Shown here one piece after another: positions 1 through 9,354 of a stretch of 38,035 nucleotides of DNA (positions are counted from its first letter, which is position 1; each line of letters begins with the position of its first letter). A model generated the notes under the pieces. It searched no databases and was not told the DNA's origin. It saw only the letters and a program-made list of their open reading frames with translations. This DNA is from Comamonadaceae bacterium (GTDB lineage: Bacteria; Pseudomonadota; Gammaproteobacteria; Burkholderiales; Burkholderiaceae_C): assembly GCA_947449895.1 (NCBI GenBank), contig CANFSO010000012.1:1-38035 (forward strand), in the 5' to 3' direction. A program made the translations under genes and the position numbers.

Positions 1-1064
1 CCACGCCAGCCGCCATCAGCAACTGCCTCGACGTTGCCGATGACACCGATGTGCAGGTCGCGATTCACAGCGACACGCTGAATGAATCCGGTTTTGTCGA
101 GAACACCATTGCCGCCACCAAAGGCCGCGCGCTCTGCGCCTTTCACACCGAAGGTGCGGGCGGCGGTCATGCGCCGGACATCATGCGCGTCGTCGGTGAG
201 GCCAACTTTTTGCCGTCGTCGACCAACCCGACCATGCCCTACACCGTCAACACGCTGGACGAGCATGTCGACATGTTGATGGTCTGCCACCACCTCGATC
301 CGTCAATTGCCGAAGACCTGGCTTTTGCTGAAAGTCGCATCCGCAAAGAAACCATCGCCGCCGAAGACATCTTGCATGACCTCGGTGCCATCAGCATGAT
401 GAGCAGCGACAGCCAAGCCATGGGCCGCGTCGGTGAAGTCATCATCCGCACCTGGCAGAACGCGCACAAGATGAAGCAGCAGCGCGGCTGGCTGGCGAAT
501 CCGCTGGCCAGCGGCAAAGGCGAAGCCGAAGAGAACTCACGCAACGACAACTTCCGCGCCAAACGCTACATCAGCAAATACACCATCAACCCGGCGATTG
601 CGCACGGCATCTCACACGAAGTCGGTTCCATCGAGCCCGGCAAATGGGCTGACTTGGTGGTCTGGCGACCGGCTTTTTTCGGTATCAAACCCTCCATCAT
701 TTTGAAGGGCGGCTTCATCGCCATGGCCGCCATGGGTGACCCCAATGCTTCGATTCCGACGCCGCAGCCGGTGCATTACCGGCCGATGTTTGGCAGCTTT
801 GGCGGCGCTATCGCAAAGGGTTCTTTGACCTTTGTGTCGCAGGCGGCGCAAGCCGCCGGCGTCAAAGAACGCTTCGGTTTGGCCAAGACTTTGAGTGCCG
901 TGAAAAACATCCGCAGCGTGCGCAAACAGAACATGGTCCACAACAACTATCTGCCGAGGATGGAGATTGACCCGCAAACTTACCTGGTGCGCGCCGACGG
1001 CCAACTGCTGACCTGCGAACCCGCGACCAGCCTGCCCATGACGCAGCGCTACTTTTTGTTTTAA
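1..1064 (+). CDS. ureC: Urease alpha subunit, C-terminal ~353 residues (5' end outside window)
   Basis: Catalytic subunit of the nickel urease, hydrolysing urea to ammonia and carbamate in the cytoplasm. The frame is open from base 3 to the left edge (reads [18 protein letters not shown]), so the track's start at 51 is internal; about 60% of a usual ~570-residue UreC is present. Visible active-site segments are [13 protein letters not shown] (a nickel-ligand His), [14 protein letters not shown] (second nickel His), the mobile flap MVCHHLDPS with the Cys-His pair, and SSDSQAMGR with the nickel-ligand Asp. The carbamylated Lys lies upstream of the window. The stop overlaps the ureE start by one base (TAATG), implying translational coupling. 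Nothing looks degraded, so it is probably functional. Confidence 0.97.
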   Translation, partial: TPAAISNCLDVADDTDVQVAIHSDTLNESGFVENTIAATKGRALCAFHTEGAGGGHAPDIMRVVGEANFLPSSTNPTMPYTVNTLDEHVDMLMVCHHLDPSIAEDLAFAESRIRKETIAAEDILHDLGAISMMSSDSQAMGRVGEVIIRTWQNAHKMKQQRGWLANPLASGKGEAEENSRNDNFRAKRYISKYTINPAIAHGISHEVGSIEPGKWADLVVWRPAFFGIKPSIILKGGFIAMAAMGDPNASIPTPQPVHYRPMFGSFGGAIAKGSLTFVSQAAQAAGVKERFGLAKTLSAVKNIRSVRKQNMVHNNYLPRMEIDPQTYLVRADGQLLTCEPATSLPMTQRYFLF

Positions 1065-1711
1065 TGAACGCCATGCTTCAAGTCTCCAAAATCATCGCGC
1101 AGGGCCAAGGCCTTGCACCCGTCTTGCTCAAACGCGCGGCTACCGTCGAACTCGACTGGGACGTGCGCCAGAAAAGCCGCTTCGACACCACCGATTCACT
1201 GGGCCGGCACCTCGGCGTGTTTTTGCCACGCGGCACACTGGTGCGTGGCGGCGACGTGCTGGTGGCCGAAGACGGCTCAATGGTCAAGGCGCTGGCTGCC
1301 CCGCAAGCGGTGCTGCGCATCACCGCCTGCAGCGCCCACGGCTCGCCGTTTGACCTGACGCGCGCGGCCTACCACCTCGGCAATCGGCATGTGCCGATTG
1401 AACTAAAACCCGACCACCTGAAAATCGAACCCGACCACGTGCTGGCCGACCTGCTGCGCGCCATGCACCTCATCGTCAACGAGGTTGAGGAAGCTTTTGA
1501 ACCCGAAGGTGGCGCTTACAGCGCAGCCACGCATGCCCACAGCCATGCCGTTACAGCAGCGCAAACGCCAGCACCGGCGCCGCATGTGCACGGCCCTGAC
1601 TGCCAGCACGACCATGGTCACGATCACGGTCATTCACACGCTGCACCCGCAGCGACCGCCGTGCCGATCCAGTTTCATTCGCAGCGTCCGCCCAAACCGA
1701 CGACGACCTGA
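1064..1711 (+). CDS. ureE: Urease accessory protein UreE, nickel metallochaperone
   Basis: Delivers nickel to the urease apoprotein-accessory complex. The 215-residue protein has the UreE N-terminal peptide-binding-like domain (about 1-75) and the metal-binding domain with the family motif YHLGNRHVP (103-111), whose His is the conserved interface nickel ligand. The C-terminus (about 157-192) is His-rich ([11 protein letters not shown]), as in nickel-storing UreE proteins; this tail varies between species. Start at 1064 overlaps the ureC stop; a second in-frame ATG at 1073 is also possible. It lies in the ureCEFG operon, 17 bases before ureF. Confidence 0.95.
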   Translation: MNAMLQVSKIIAQGQGLAPVLLKRAATVELDWDVRQKSRFDTTDSLGRHLGVFLPRGTLVRGGDVLVAEDGSMVKALAAPQAVLRITACSAHGSPFDLTRAAYHLGNRHVPIELKPDHLKIEPDHVLADLLRAMHLIVNEVEEAFEPEGGAYSAATHAHSHAVTAAQTPAPAPHVHGPDCQHDHGHDHGHSHAAPAATAVPIQFHSQRPPKPTTT

Positions 1712-1728
1712 GCCCCGCAGCCACCCCC

Positions 1729-2457
1729 ATGTCCAGCGAGATCAGTGCAGTCAGCGATTCCAGTGAGCAAAATAAAGCCCTGTCAGCGGCCAGCCTGATC
1801 CAGCTCATCTGGCTGGCATCGCCGGCGCTCCCCGTGGGTGGATTTTCATATTCGGAAGGGCTCGAAGCTGCGGTTGAGTGGGGCAACATCAGCACCGAAG
1901 CCAGCGCGTCGGACTGGCTCAGTGCGCAACTGCAACTGAGCTTGGCACGCGGTGACTTGCCGGTGATTGCCGGCGCTACCGCTGCTTGGCGCAGTGGCGA
2001 CTTCACGCGGGTGCGCGCCCTCAACGACTGGATTTTGCAAACCCGCGAAACCAGCGAGATGCGCTTGCAAACCGAGCAAATGGGCAAGTCGCTGCTGGAA
2101 TGGTTGCGCAACCACGACGGCGTCAACGCCGAGCACATTGCAGTCTGCGCGACACTGCCGCCCACCTACCCCGTGGCCTTTGCGCTGGCTGCCTCGCCCA
2201 CGGCAGCCAGTCTGCGCGATTGCCTGTTGGCCTTCGCCTTTGGCTGGGCAGAAAACATGATGCAAGCGGCGCTCAAATCTGTCCCACTCGGGCAAAGCGC
2301 GGGGCAACGTTTACTGGCCCGCTTGAGCCGAGAAATTCCATCCGCCGTTGAGGCTGCGCTGGTCATGGCCGATGAAGACCGACAAGCGTTTTCACCCATG
2401 CTGGCTATTTTGTCGGCGCGCCACGAAACCCAATACTCACGGCTATTTCGTTCCTAG
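1729..2457 (+). CDS. ureF: Urease accessory protein UreF
   Basis: UreF is the all-helical scaffold of the UreD-UreF-UreG activation complex and acts as a gate for nickel insertion and for UreG GTPase activity. The 242-residue product has the family signature near its N-terminus ([24 protein letters not shown], about 24-47) and the later [25 protein letters not shown] segment typical of UreF. Length is close to the family norm of 220-240. The first ~20 residues are Ser/Ala-rich and probably disordered. It sits between ureE and ureG on the same strand. No ureD/ureH is in view; it is expected upstream of ureA in this gene order. Confidence 0.94.
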   Translation: MSSEISAVSDSSEQNKALSAASLIQLIWLASPALPVGGFSYSEGLEAAVEWGNISTEASASDWLSAQLQLSLARGDLPVIAGATAAWRSGDFTRVRALNDWILQTRETSEMRLQTEQMGKSLLEWLRNHDGVNAEHIAVCATLPPTYPVAFALAASPTAASLRDCLLAFAFGWAENMMQAALKSVPLGQSAGQRLLARLSREIPSAVEAALVMADEDRQAFSPMLAILSARHETQYSRLFRS

Positions 2458-2492
2458 ATTTTCTGATCTTCACTGTCCGTTTTAAGTACATC

Positions 2493-3158
2493 ATGACCCT
2501 GCACCACATCCCGAACCGCACCAAAAAACTGCCACCCTTGCGCGTCGGCATCGGTGGACCAGTCGGCTCCGGAAAAACTACGTTGCTAGAGATGTTGTGC
2601 AAGGCCATGAAGGCTCAATACGACTTGGTCGCCATCACCAACGACATCTACACGAAAGAAGATCAGCGCCTGCTGACCGTCAGCGGTGCGCTCGACGCCG
2701 AACGCATCATGGGCGTCGAAACCGGTGGTTGCCCGCACACCGCTATTCGCGAAGACGCGTCTATCAACCTTGAAGCCATTGACCGCATGCTGGTGGATTT
2801 TCCGAACGCCGATGTGGTGTTTATTGAATCCGGCGGCGACAACCTGGCCGCCACCTTCAGCCCCGAACTCAGCGACCTGACGATTTACGTGATTGACGTT
2901 GCTGCCGGTGAAAAAATCCCGCGCAAAGGTGGTCCAGGCATCACCAAGAGCGACCTCTTCGTCATCAACAAAACAGACCTCGCACCTTACGTGGGCGCTG
3001 ACTTGGGCGTCATGGAAACCGACACGATACGCATGCGCACCAACGCCAAAGGCCTCAAGCCCTTCGTCATGACCAACCTCAAAACCTTGACGGGACTGTC
3101 ACAAATTGTCGAGTTCATTGAGACCCGGGGCATGCTTAAAGCCGTTGAGCTCCATTAA
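2493..3158 (+). CDS. ureG: Urease accessory GTPase UreG
   Basis: SIMIBI-class GTPase that couples GTP hydrolysis to nickel insertion into urease. The 221-residue protein has the P-loop [10 protein letters not shown] (about 21-30), the UreG/HypB-type ESGGDNL segment (about 112-118), the metal-binding CPH motif (Cys80-Pro-His82) and the guanine-specificity motif NKTD (about 159-162). Length and motifs match intact UreG. The gap after ureF is 35 bases, so it is probably cotranscribed. A 66-base gap without a clear terminator separates it from the next gene. Confidence 0.97.
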   Translation: MTLHHIPNRTKKLPPLRVGIGGPVGSGKTTLLEMLCKAMKAQYDLVAITNDIYTKEDQRLLTVSGALDAERIMGVETGGCPHTAIREDASINLEAIDRMLVDFPNADVVFIESGGDNLAATFSPELSDLTIYVIDVAAGEKIPRKGGPGITKSDLFVINKTDLAPYVGADLGVMETDTIRMRTNAKGLKPFVMTNLKTLTGLSQIVEFIETRGMLKAVELH

Positions 3159-3224
3159 CAAGCGCTCACAATCTAAGCCTCAAAATAAACGCCTCTAAGG
3201 CAAATTCCCGGCCATGATTCGAAG

Positions 3225-4076
3225 ATGGATCAACGTGCACTCGCCCCGACTCGGGAGCGCTCAAGCATCAAGCTTGACGACGTCCCGTCTACCCTGCTGA
3301 TACCTCTGGCTGCGCGGGCATTTGGCGACGCCATGTTTCCTACATTCGCCGTGAACGACGCCTATGCAGCACCCGCGTTGCGCAAGATGAATGTCGATGT
3401 CAGCCCTTATCTACGCGACAAGCCAAGCGTCTTCGGCGTACTGTCACGCACGCAAGTTTTCCGGCAATTGGCGCTTGATTTTTTTGAACGCTACCCGCAC
3501 GCCATCGGCGTCAACCTGGGCTGCGGGATGACCCACTATTTTCAATGGCTTGACAACCACGCCAACCATTGGCTGGACGCCGATGTAGCGCAAGTGATGC
3601 AACTGCGAAAACGACTGCTGCCAGCGGCCAATAAACGACGACTAAACGCTGTGGTCGACTTGAGGATACCGGGCTGGTGGCAGCGCCTCGGCTTGCCTGA
3701 TCGCAACAGCGATGTGCCGGTGCTGGTGATCTGCGAAGGCGTGCTCATGTACCTAGAGGCGCATGAGGTTGAACACGTGCTGCAGGAGTTTGGCCAAAAC
3801 GCACCGGCCGGCTCAGAAATGCTGTTAGACACACTCAGCTGGCTGGCCATTGGTTGCGCGGCCATGCACCAGTCGGTCTGCCACACCCACGCCGAATTCA
3901 AATGGGGCTCCAAACACATACGCGACTTCACGGCACCTCATCCACGGTTGTCACTCCGATCAGAGCATTCTGTCATGCAGGCTTATGACGGCAGCATGGC
4001 ATTGGCCTGCGCCAGCTTCAGGGCACTGTGGGGCGTGCCGCTCTACGGCATCATGCGGCTCAGCGTGGCGGGCTGA
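3225..4076 (+). CDS. Class I SAM-dependent O-methyltransferase, leucine-carboxyl-methyltransferase (PPM1/Tcmp) family
   Basis: A 283-residue protein with the PPM/leucine carboxyl methyltransferase fold. Motif I is GVNLGCGMTHYFQWLDN (about 95-111), followed by the acidic loop WLDADVAQV (about 116-124) and the CEGVLMYLE segment (motif IV-like), all typical of COG3315 enzymes related to polyketide O-methyltransferases such as TcmP. The acceptor cannot be told from sequence. It follows the urease operon on the same strand, but the gap gives no proof of cotranscription and there is no known link to urease. A start at 3225 (ATGGATCAACG) is used; an ATG at 3213 is out of frame. Cytosolic, with no membrane segment seen. 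Confidence 0.8.
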   Translation: MDQRALAPTRERSSIKLDDVPSTLLIPLAARAFGDAMFPTFAVNDAYAAPALRKMNVDVSPYLRDKPSVFGVLSRTQVFRQLALDFFERYPHAIGVNLGCGMTHYFQWLDNHANHWLDADVAQVMQLRKRLLPAANKRRLNAVVDLRIPGWWQRLGLPDRNSDVPVLVICEGVLMYLEAHEVEHVLQEFGQNAPAGSEMLLDTLSWLAIGCAAMHQSVCHTHAEFKWGSKHIRDFTAPHPRLSLRSEHSVMQAYDGSMALACASFRALWGVPLYGIMRLSVAG

Positions 4077-4109
4077 TCGCCGCAAAACTCAGGTTAAACT
4101 AGCTTGCTT

Positions 4110-4199
4110 GGAAGCGTGGCAGAGCGGTTGAATGCAGCAGTCTTGAAAACTGCCGAGGATGTGAGTCCTCCGTGAGTTCGAATCTCACCGCTTCCACCA
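4110..4199 (+). tRNA. tRNA-Ser (anticodon UGA)
   Basis: A 90-base class II tRNA with encoded CCA. The acceptor stem GGAAGCG pairs with CGCTTCC, then discriminator A and CCA (4197-4199). The anticodon stem GCAGT/ACTGC closes the loop CTTGAAA, anticodon TGA at 4144-4146. The long variable arm CGAGGATGTGAGTCCTC and the T-loop TTCGAAT are typical of tRNA-Ser. It starts only 33 bases after the methyltransferase stop and is followed by a hairpin and T-run. Confidence 0.97.
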
Positions 4200-4207
4200 G
4201 AGATGTA

Positions 4208-4243
4208 AAACCCTTATAAGTCATTGATTTATAAGGGTTTTTT
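4208..4243 (+). terminator. Rho-independent terminator after tRNA-Ser
   Basis: A perfect 12-bp inverted repeat AAACCCTTATAA / TTATAAGGGTTT with a 9-base loop is followed directly by further T residues. It lies 8 bases after the tRNA CCA end, where a tRNA terminator is expected. Confidence 0.85.
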
Positions 4244-4286
4244 ACTTTCTGGATTTTGGAATTCAGAACTTGCATCCACCGCCCAC

Positions 4287-4302
4287 TCAGTGCTGCCACT
4301 GA
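4287..4302. other. Short inverted repeat in the tRNA-to-Bug gap
   Basis: TCAGTG-CTGC-CACTGA, 6-bp arms, in the 139-base non-coding stretch between the tRNA terminator and the first Bug gene. It could be a regulator site or chance. No convincing promoter was seen in this gap. Confidence 0.25.
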
Positions 4303-4382
4303 ACAACACAAGTCCATTCCTCATCGCATAGTGGAGACTTGGGGCTCAACCAGCGGCCGCAGTTTATGCCGAGTATGGAGAC

Positions 4383-5366
4383 ATGATGAAACGAAGACAC
4401 TTCAATCAAGCAGCATTGGCCGCATTGGCATCCGGCTTTGGACTCAAAAGTGTGCAAGCCCAAAGCAACTACCCTGGCAAACTGATCACATTAGTGGTGG
4501 CGTATTCCAGCGGTGGCAGCACTGACCAGCGCGCCCGACAAATTGGACGATTCTTCAGCGACACGCTCGGTCAGCCAGTTGTCATTGACAACCGACCCGG
4601 GGCGGCCGGCAACATCGGTACGGAATTCATGGCCCGGGCCAAACCAGACGGTTACACGATTGGCATGGGTAACCTCGCGCCGCTTGCAGTCAACCCATGG
4701 CTGTTCAAAAAGATGGGGTTCGACCCGGCAAAGGATTTGACCAAGATCGCACTGATTGAACGCGGTCCGTTGATACTGGTGGTGCCACTCGGTTCGCCCT
4801 TCAAGTCTGTCGCCGATGTCGTGACTGCATCGAAGGTCAAGCAAGGCGGACTGTCTTACGGATCGAGTGGTGCCGGGAGTGCCCATCACCTTTGCGGTGA
4901 GATGTTCAAAGCGGGCAGTGGAGGCAACATGACCCACATACCCTACAGAAGCGGTGCCGCAGCCATGACGGACCTGTTTGGCGGGCACCTCGACTTTATG
5001 TTTGAGCCGATGTACTCAGCACTGCCCTCGACGCAAGCAGGCAAACTGCGAGCGCTGGCCATCACAAGTGTTTCGCGATCACCGCTGGTATCTGAAATTA
5101 TCACCATGGAAGAGGCTGGGTTCCCAGGCTTTCACATGGAAAACTGGCAAGGACTGATAGGCCCCGCCGATATGCCGGAGGCCATCGTGCGACTTCTGAA
5201 CGCGACCGTGAACAAGGCACTTGCTGATCCAGCCATCAAAGCTCAAATGCTTGCGCAAGGAAACGAAATCGGCGGGGGAACTCCTGAGCAATTCGCTGCA
5301 TTGGTAAAAACTGAGAGCGAACGTTGGGGCAAGATCGTGCGTGCCAACGGTATCGTGCAGGAATGA
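4383..5366 (+). CDS. Bug/TctC-family periplasmic receptor (Bug-1)
   Basis: A 327-residue extracytoplasmic solute receptor of the Bug (TctC) family, which bind carboxylated organic compounds. The N-terminus MMKRRHFNQAALAALASG carries a twin-arginine-like KRRHFNQ before a hydrophobic stretch, with likely cleavage after VQA. Mature-domain signatures are YSSGGSTDQRARQ (variant of PGGxxD), VIDNRPGAAGNIGTE, AKPDGYT and THIPYRSGAAAMTD. A GGAGA Shine-Dalgarno precedes ATGATG. The MDR gene begins 19 bases after its stop, so the pair is likely an operon. The ligand is unknown, and no TctA/TctB genes are nearby. Confidence 0.9.
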   Translation: MMKRRHFNQAALAALASGFGLKSVQAQSNYPGKLITLVVAYSSGGSTDQRARQIGRFFSDTLGQPVVIDNRPGAAGNIGTEFMARAKPDGYTIGMGNLAPLAVNPWLFKKMGFDPAKDLTKIALIERGPLILVVPLGSPFKSVADVVTASKVKQGGLSYGSSGAGSAHHLCGEMFKAGSGGNMTHIPYRSGAAAMTDLFGGHLDFMFEPMYSALPSTQAGKLRALAITSVSRSPLVSEIITMEEAGFPGFHMENWQGLIGPADMPEAIVRLLNATVNKALADPAIKAQMLAQGNEIGGGTPEQFAALVKTESERWGKIVRANGIVQE

Positions 5367-5385
5367 GATCGGAGAAAAATTGACC

Positions 5386-6387
5386 ATGAAAGCTATCACC
5401 ATCGACCGTTATGGCGGACCGGAAGTTTTGCAACGACGTGATATTGAAATACCTGAGCCTGCGGTCAACGAAGTATTGGTGCGGGTTGCATGCGCGGGTA
5501 TCAACTTCATGGATATCCACACTCGTCAGGGCAAGTATGCGTCGTCAAAATCATATCCGGTTCGGCTGCCTTGCACTCTGGGTATGGAGGGCTCGGGTAC
5601 GGTTGTGAAGGTGGGCCGAGACGTTACGCGCCTGCGCTCCGGCGACCGAGTGGCTTGGTGTATTTCATGGGGCAGTTATGCAGAATATGCGTGTGTGCCT
5701 GAAGCCTTGATTGCCAAGTTGCCTGAAGCCATTGACTTTGATGTCGCTGCGGCCAGCTTGTTTCAAGGTAGCACCGCACACTACCTCGTGCATGATGTTG
5801 CAGGTCTCGCGCCGGGGAGCACGTGCCTTGTGCATGCTGCATCAGGCAGCATTGGACAAATCCTGATTCAACTTGCCAAGCGCTTGGGAGCCATTGTCTT
5901 TGCCACGGCAAGTACGGCTGAAAAATGCGAGGTCGCGCGTCGACTCGGCGCAGACCACGCGATGCTGTATGAAAACGGGCGGTTTGCAGAGGCGATTAGA
6001 GAGGCGACTGGTGGGCGCGGCGTCGATGTTGTCTTCGACTCGCTAGGTCGATCGACCCTGCGCGACAGCTTTCGTGCTGCACGCGTGCGCGGGCTCGTGG
6101 TGAACTACGGCAATGTTTCAGGTTCCGTGACCGATCTGGATCCCCTTGAACTGGGTGAGGCCGGCTCGCTTTTCCTCACCCGCCCACGGCTTGCCGATCA
6201 TCTTGCGGATGCTGAAACTGTTCAGCGCAGGGCTGAAGATGTATTTTCTGCCCTGACCGAAGCCACGTTACAGATTCCTATCGTTGCACGCTACACGCTT
6301 GAAAATATCGAAAAAGCACACGCGATGATTGAACATCGCGAGCAAATTGGAAAGGCTATTCTGTGCCTAGAAAAACCCCCGAGCTAG
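5386..6387 (+). CDS. Zinc-free MDR oxidoreductase, quinone reductase (QOR)-like
   Basis: A 333-residue NAD(P)H-dependent MDR-superfamily protein. The GroES-like domain starts MKAITIDRYGGPEVLQ; the nucleotide-binding motif is HAASGSIGQILIQLAKRLGA (about 145-165), and GRGVDVVFDSLG follows. The Cys/His set of zinc alcohol dehydrogenases is absent, favouring quinone or enone reduction. The track's start is a GTG at 5341 that overlaps the Bug gene; the ATG at 5386, after GGAGAAA, starts exactly at the family's first residue and is preferred. Likely cotranscribed with Bug-1. The substrate cannot be named. Confidence 0.88.
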   Translation: MKAITIDRYGGPEVLQRRDIEIPEPAVNEVLVRVACAGINFMDIHTRQGKYASSKSYPVRLPCTLGMEGSGTVVKVGRDVTRLRSGDRVAWCISWGSYAEYACVPEALIAKLPEAIDFDVAAASLFQGSTAHYLVHDVAGLAPGSTCLVHAASGSIGQILIQLAKRLGAIVFATASTAEKCEVARRLGADHAMLYENGRFAEAIREATGGRGVDVVFDSLGRSTLRDSFRAARVRGLVVNYGNVSGSVTDLDPLELGEAGSLFLTRPRLADHLADAETVQRRAEDVFSALTEATLQIPIVARYTLENIEKAHAMIEHREQIGKAILCLEKPPS

Positions 6388-6458
6388 CTGAAACTAGCGC
6401 AAAGTTTCGGCCGACCCGTCCGAGGGGGTGACCCACTTTGCGATGACGGTCAACTCGC

Positions 6459-7424
6459 TTATTCGGCAACGATCCCTGCCGCCTTGACCATGGCAGCAGT
6501 CGCATCAGACTCTTTTTTGATCGTGTCACGAAGTTGCGCAGCATCACCGGCGACGACTGACAGACCCTTGGAGGTGACCTGCTGCTCCACGAACTGCGCG
6601 TCGGACATCGCCCATTGCACAGCTGCGCGAATTTCGTTCACCACTTCTGCCGGTGTGCCGGCAGGCGCGAACAGGGCATACCAGATAGACACCTTGGCGT
6701 AAGGGAAGCCCTGCTCCGTGGTCGTTGACACATTGGGATATTGCTTCATGCGCGCGTCACCGGCAACCGCCAGTGGCTTGACCCGCCCCGACTGTACAAA
6801 GGGAGCGACCACCGCCACGCTACCCATCCCCAGCTGAACGTCGCCGGCCGCTAGCGCGGTGAGGTTGGGCGTGATGCCGTTGTAGGGAATGTGCGTGAGG
6901 TCTATGTTTTCGCGGTCCTTGATCACGGAAAACAGCAGGTGTGGCTGGCTGCCGTTGCCGAACGATCCGTAGTTGATCGTGTTGGGTTTGCTGCGCGCCA
7001 ATGCGACTGCTTCCTTGAGCGTGTTGGCGCTCAAGCCGACGTTAGCCACGATCAACTGATCAGCCTTGATCATCATGGTGATGGGATCAAAAGCGGTATC
7101 GATGTCATACGGCAGCTTCTTGTAAAGGAAGCGGTTGCCCACCATGGTCTGGTTGACCGTGGCCAGCAATGTATAGCCGTCTGCAGGTGCGCGCGCCACC
7201 AGCGACGAGCCGATCAGCGACCCGGCACCCGGCTTGTTATCGACCACAATGGGTTTGCCCCAGCGGGCCGCCAGCTTGATGCTCAAAGCGCGCGTGAGCA
7301 CGTCGATGCCACCGCCTGGCGCAAAGGGCACGATGATGGTGATTGGCTTGGCTGGGTAGGGCTGAGCCTGAGCCAGGCTCCAAGTGCACGCGGCAATGGC
7401 TGCCGCAACGATCAGTTTGAACAT
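6459..7424 (-). CDS. Bug/TctC-family periplasmic receptor (Bug-2), last gene of the aromatic operon
   Basis: A 321-residue Bug receptor with a Sec signal (MFKLIVAAAIAACTWSLAQA, cleavage before QPYP). Signatures include IIVPFAPGGGIDVLTRAL (canonical PGGxxD), VVDNKPGAGSLIGSS, RAPADGYTLL and THIPYNGITPNLTAL. GGAGAA lies just before its ATG. It follows the FAH-family gene by 68 bases on the same strand, so it probably belongs to the hydroxylase-cupin-FAH operon. That context suggests an aromatic or related carboxylic acid as ligand; this is inference. It converges with the MDR gene, leaving 71 bases in which only a weak GCTAG/CTAGC repeat is visible. Confidence 0.9.
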   Translation of the reverse strand: MFKLIVAAAIAACTWSLAQAQPYPAKPITIIVPFAPGGGIDVLTRALSIKLAARWGKPIVVDNKPGAGSLIGSSLVARAPADGYTLLATVNQTMVGNRFLYKKLPYDIDTAFDPITMMIKADQLIVANVGLSANTLKEAVALARSKPNTINYGSFGNGSQPHLLFSVIKDRENIDLTHIPYNGITPNLTALAAGDVQLGMGSVAVVAPFVQSGRVKPLAVAGDARMKQYPNVSTTTEQGFPYAKVSIWYALFAPAGTPAEVVNEIRAAVQWAMSDAQFVEQQVTSKGLSVVAGDAAQLRDTIKKESDATAAMVKAAGIVAE

Positions 7425-7492
7425 GTGTTCTCCATTTGCTTGTTACACGTAGTCATCGCCATCGAACAGGCGAGCCATTTCCACTGGTTTTT

Positions 7493-8380
7493 TCAGTAGG
7501 GACGCGGCGAGCGCTGTTCACACTCGCGCACCGGGAGCGTCATGCTGCCGACCGATTCAATCTCGATTTTCACCACATCGCCGGGTTTGAACGGCCCCAC
7601 ACCTTCGGGTGTTCCGGACGCGATCACATCGCCAGGCGAGATCTCTAAAACGGATGAGATCAGTTCGATCAACTCAGCGACGTCCACGATCATGTCTTTG
7701 GTGTTGGCCTGCTGCTTGAGTTCGCCATTGACCCACAGCCGGTTTTGTAGCGCGCCTGGATTGGGCACCTCGTCGGCGGTGACAATGTAAGGGCCGACCG
7801 GCGTGAAAGACTCGAAGGATTTGCGCATGGAGCGCTCTTCCTCGCCCACGCCCGGTTCGATGCGCATGGTCGCATCGATCAGGCAGGAGTAGCCGAAAAC
7901 GTGGTCCATCGCCTGGGCGCGCGGGATGTTGCGGCCAGCGCGGCCGACGATCACGGCCAGTTCGCTTTCATGGTCGAAGCGGCGTGATGATCCTTTGGGG
8001 ATCAGGATGGCGCCACCGGCACCCACCATCGATCCCGGCGCCATCAGAAAAAATCCTTGCTCGCGCGCCGTGCGGCCGGCTTTGGTCACGGCTCGATCGC
8101 CCAGTTCACCAATATGTTTTTGGTAGTTGGCAGGTGCCGCGAACACATGGCCAGCGCCCGGGTTGGGCGGCAGTAGCGTGACGCTGGCGATTGCAACTGC
8201 CGCTGCACTCTTCTTCGCTTGCTCGAGCTTGCCCTTCATTTCGTCCCAATGGGCGATCATCCAGTTGATGCGTTGCTTGGGCAGGTCCTGCAGCAGCGCT
8301 GGAAATGCCGATGTCACATCAAACAGCTGCTCGCCGTCGACGATGCCGACGCGGTAATCGTTGAAAACTGCGATCTTCAT
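7493..8380 (-). CDS. Fumarylacetoacetate hydrolase (FAH)-family protein
   Basis: A 295-residue FAH-fold enzyme; members hydrolyse C-C bonds of beta-diketo acids (fumarylpyruvate, maleylpyruvate, acylpyruvates) or act on related 2-oxo acids. The metal site is recognisable as DHESELAVIVG (Glu138, Glu140) and SCLIDATMR (Asp169), with the C-terminal GDVIASGTPEGVG family motif. The 373-residue track ORF is over-extended: the ATG at 8380 (MKIAVFNDYR) is the family-like start and overlaps the cupin stop by four bases (ATGA). Next to a ring-cleavage dioxygenase-like cupin, hydrolysis of the ring-fission product is the likely role, as in the gentisate pathway. Confidence 0.88.
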   Translation of the reverse strand: MKIAVFNDYRVGIVDGEQLFDVTSAFPALLQDLPKQRINWMIAHWDEMKGKLEQAKKSAAAVAIASVTLLPPNPGAGHVFAAPANYQKHIGELGDRAVTKAGRTAREQGFFLMAPGSMVGAGGAILIPKGSSRRFDHESELAVIVGRAGRNIPRAQAMDHVFGYSCLIDATMRIEPGVGEEERSMRKSFESFTPVGPYIVTADEVPNPGALQNRLWVNGELKQQANTKDMIVDVAELIELISSVLEISPGDVIASGTPEGVGPFKPGDVVKIEIESVGSMTLPVRECEQRSPRPY

Positions 8381-9354
8381 TTTGTGTTCCCGTTGGGTTG
8401 ATTTTCTGAGCGCACCCAATTGAGTCGACTCAAAAGTGGAGCATCCGACACCTGCAGCAGCACCGCATCGGACGCGGCGTTGTGCGTGTGCGCATACCAA
8501 CTGGGCAGGGTCATCATGTCCCCGGGCCCCCAGTCGAATTCTTGGCCATCCAGCGAGGAAGTGCCATGTCCGTCGATCACCGTGAAGATTCGGTTGACCG
8601 TGTCGCGGGGGCACTGCCAGCGCGCACCGGCTTCCAAGCAGACAACGGTGCGGTCGAAGGTGGCTAGGGTGGCTGGCCCCAACAGCAGCGTGCGCACACC
8701 CTTGGCGACCTCGGGTGCGGCGCGCAGGCGCGGCAGGTAGTCCGTGTACGCGAAGCGCATCGGGGAGTTTGCATCGACTGTGACGGAGCGTTCCAGCGTG
8801 TCGGGGTGCATTTCGAAGAACATCGGTCCTAGATGCTGCACCAGTGGCGCGTCGAGAACATCAACCCAATATGCGTCTTGGTTGCTTTCATTGGTGTGTC
8901 CATGAAAGCACCAGTTGGGTGTGAGCAGCACGTCGCCGTGCAGCATCGGCACCTTGATGCCGTCGACGATGGTGAAGGTGTTCTCGCCTGCTTCCAGCAC
9001 CACCCGCATCGCATTGGGTGTGTGGCGGTGGCTGCGCGCAGTCTCCCCGGCCTTGACCATCTGGTAGGCCCCCACCAGTGTGCGCACGGTGGCGTAGTCG
9101 TTGCCGGGCACTGGGTTGGCCATGATGAGGTTGCGCCGCTCAGCCCATTCGGTGCCGACCAGGCGGCCCGCGGTGTGCAGCGCGTCATGCGCGTCGCGGT
9201 AGCGCCAACGAAACGGTACGAAAGTTTGTTTGGGCTGGGGGTACAGCGAAGGCGTGGGCTTGGCCCAGCCGTTGCGCATCTGCACCTGCTCGAGCAGGCC
9301 GTAAAGCTCGGGCAGGTCTTGCGCCGAATCGAAAGGAATGCGGGAGGCGTTCAT
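8377..9354 (-). CDS. Gentisate 1,2-dioxygenase-like bicupin
   Basis: A 325-residue bicupin resembling gentisate/salicylate-type ring-cleaving Fe(II) dioxygenases. The N-terminal cupin has HRHTPNAMRVVLEAGE (His109, His111) and GDVLLTPNWCFHGHTNE (His151), equivalent to the gentisate dioxygenase ligands. The C-terminal cupin has VIDGHGTSSLDGQEFDWGPGDMMTLPSWYAHTHN. It is a little shorter than usual gentisate dioxygenases (about 340-380). ATGA overlaps on both sides couple it to the hydroxylase and the FAH-family gene. The substrate could be gentisate, a substituted salicylate or a hydroxynaphthoate. Confidence 0.8.
   Translation of the reverse strand: MNASRIPFDSAQDLPELYGLLEQVQMRNGWAKPTPSLYPQPKQTFVPFRWRYRDAHDALHTAGRLVGTEWAERRNLIMANPVPGNDYATVRTLVGAYQMVKAGETARSHRHTPNAMRVVLEAGENTFTIVDGIKVPMLHGDVLLTPNWCFHGHTNESNQDAYWVDVLDAPLVQHLGPMFFEMHPDTLERSVTVDANSPMRFAYTDYLPRLRAAPEVAKGVRTLLLGPATLATFDRTVVCLEAGARWQCPRDTVNRIFTVIDGHGTSSLDGQEFDWGPGDMMTLPSWYAHTHNAASDAVLLQVSDAPLLSRLNWVRSENQPNGNTK

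Noticed and set aside
1551-2165. 204-residue minus-strand ORF over ureE/ureF
   Set aside because: It is antisense to two clear urease accessory genes and has no motifs.
4176-4199. tRNA-Ser 3' end as an attachment site
   Set aside because: No second copy of the tRNA 3' end and no integrase gene were found by eye in the window.
4256-4525. 89-residue ORF after the tRNA
   Set aside because: It overlaps the start of Bug-1 in another frame, with no Shine-Dalgarno and no family features.
6382-6399. GCTAG/CTAGC repeat as terminator between convergent genes
   Set aside because: The arms are only 5 bp and no T-run follows.
6891-7499. 202-residue plus-strand ORF over Bug-2
   Set aside because: The opposite strand has a full Bug receptor with a signal peptide; this ORF is a shadow.
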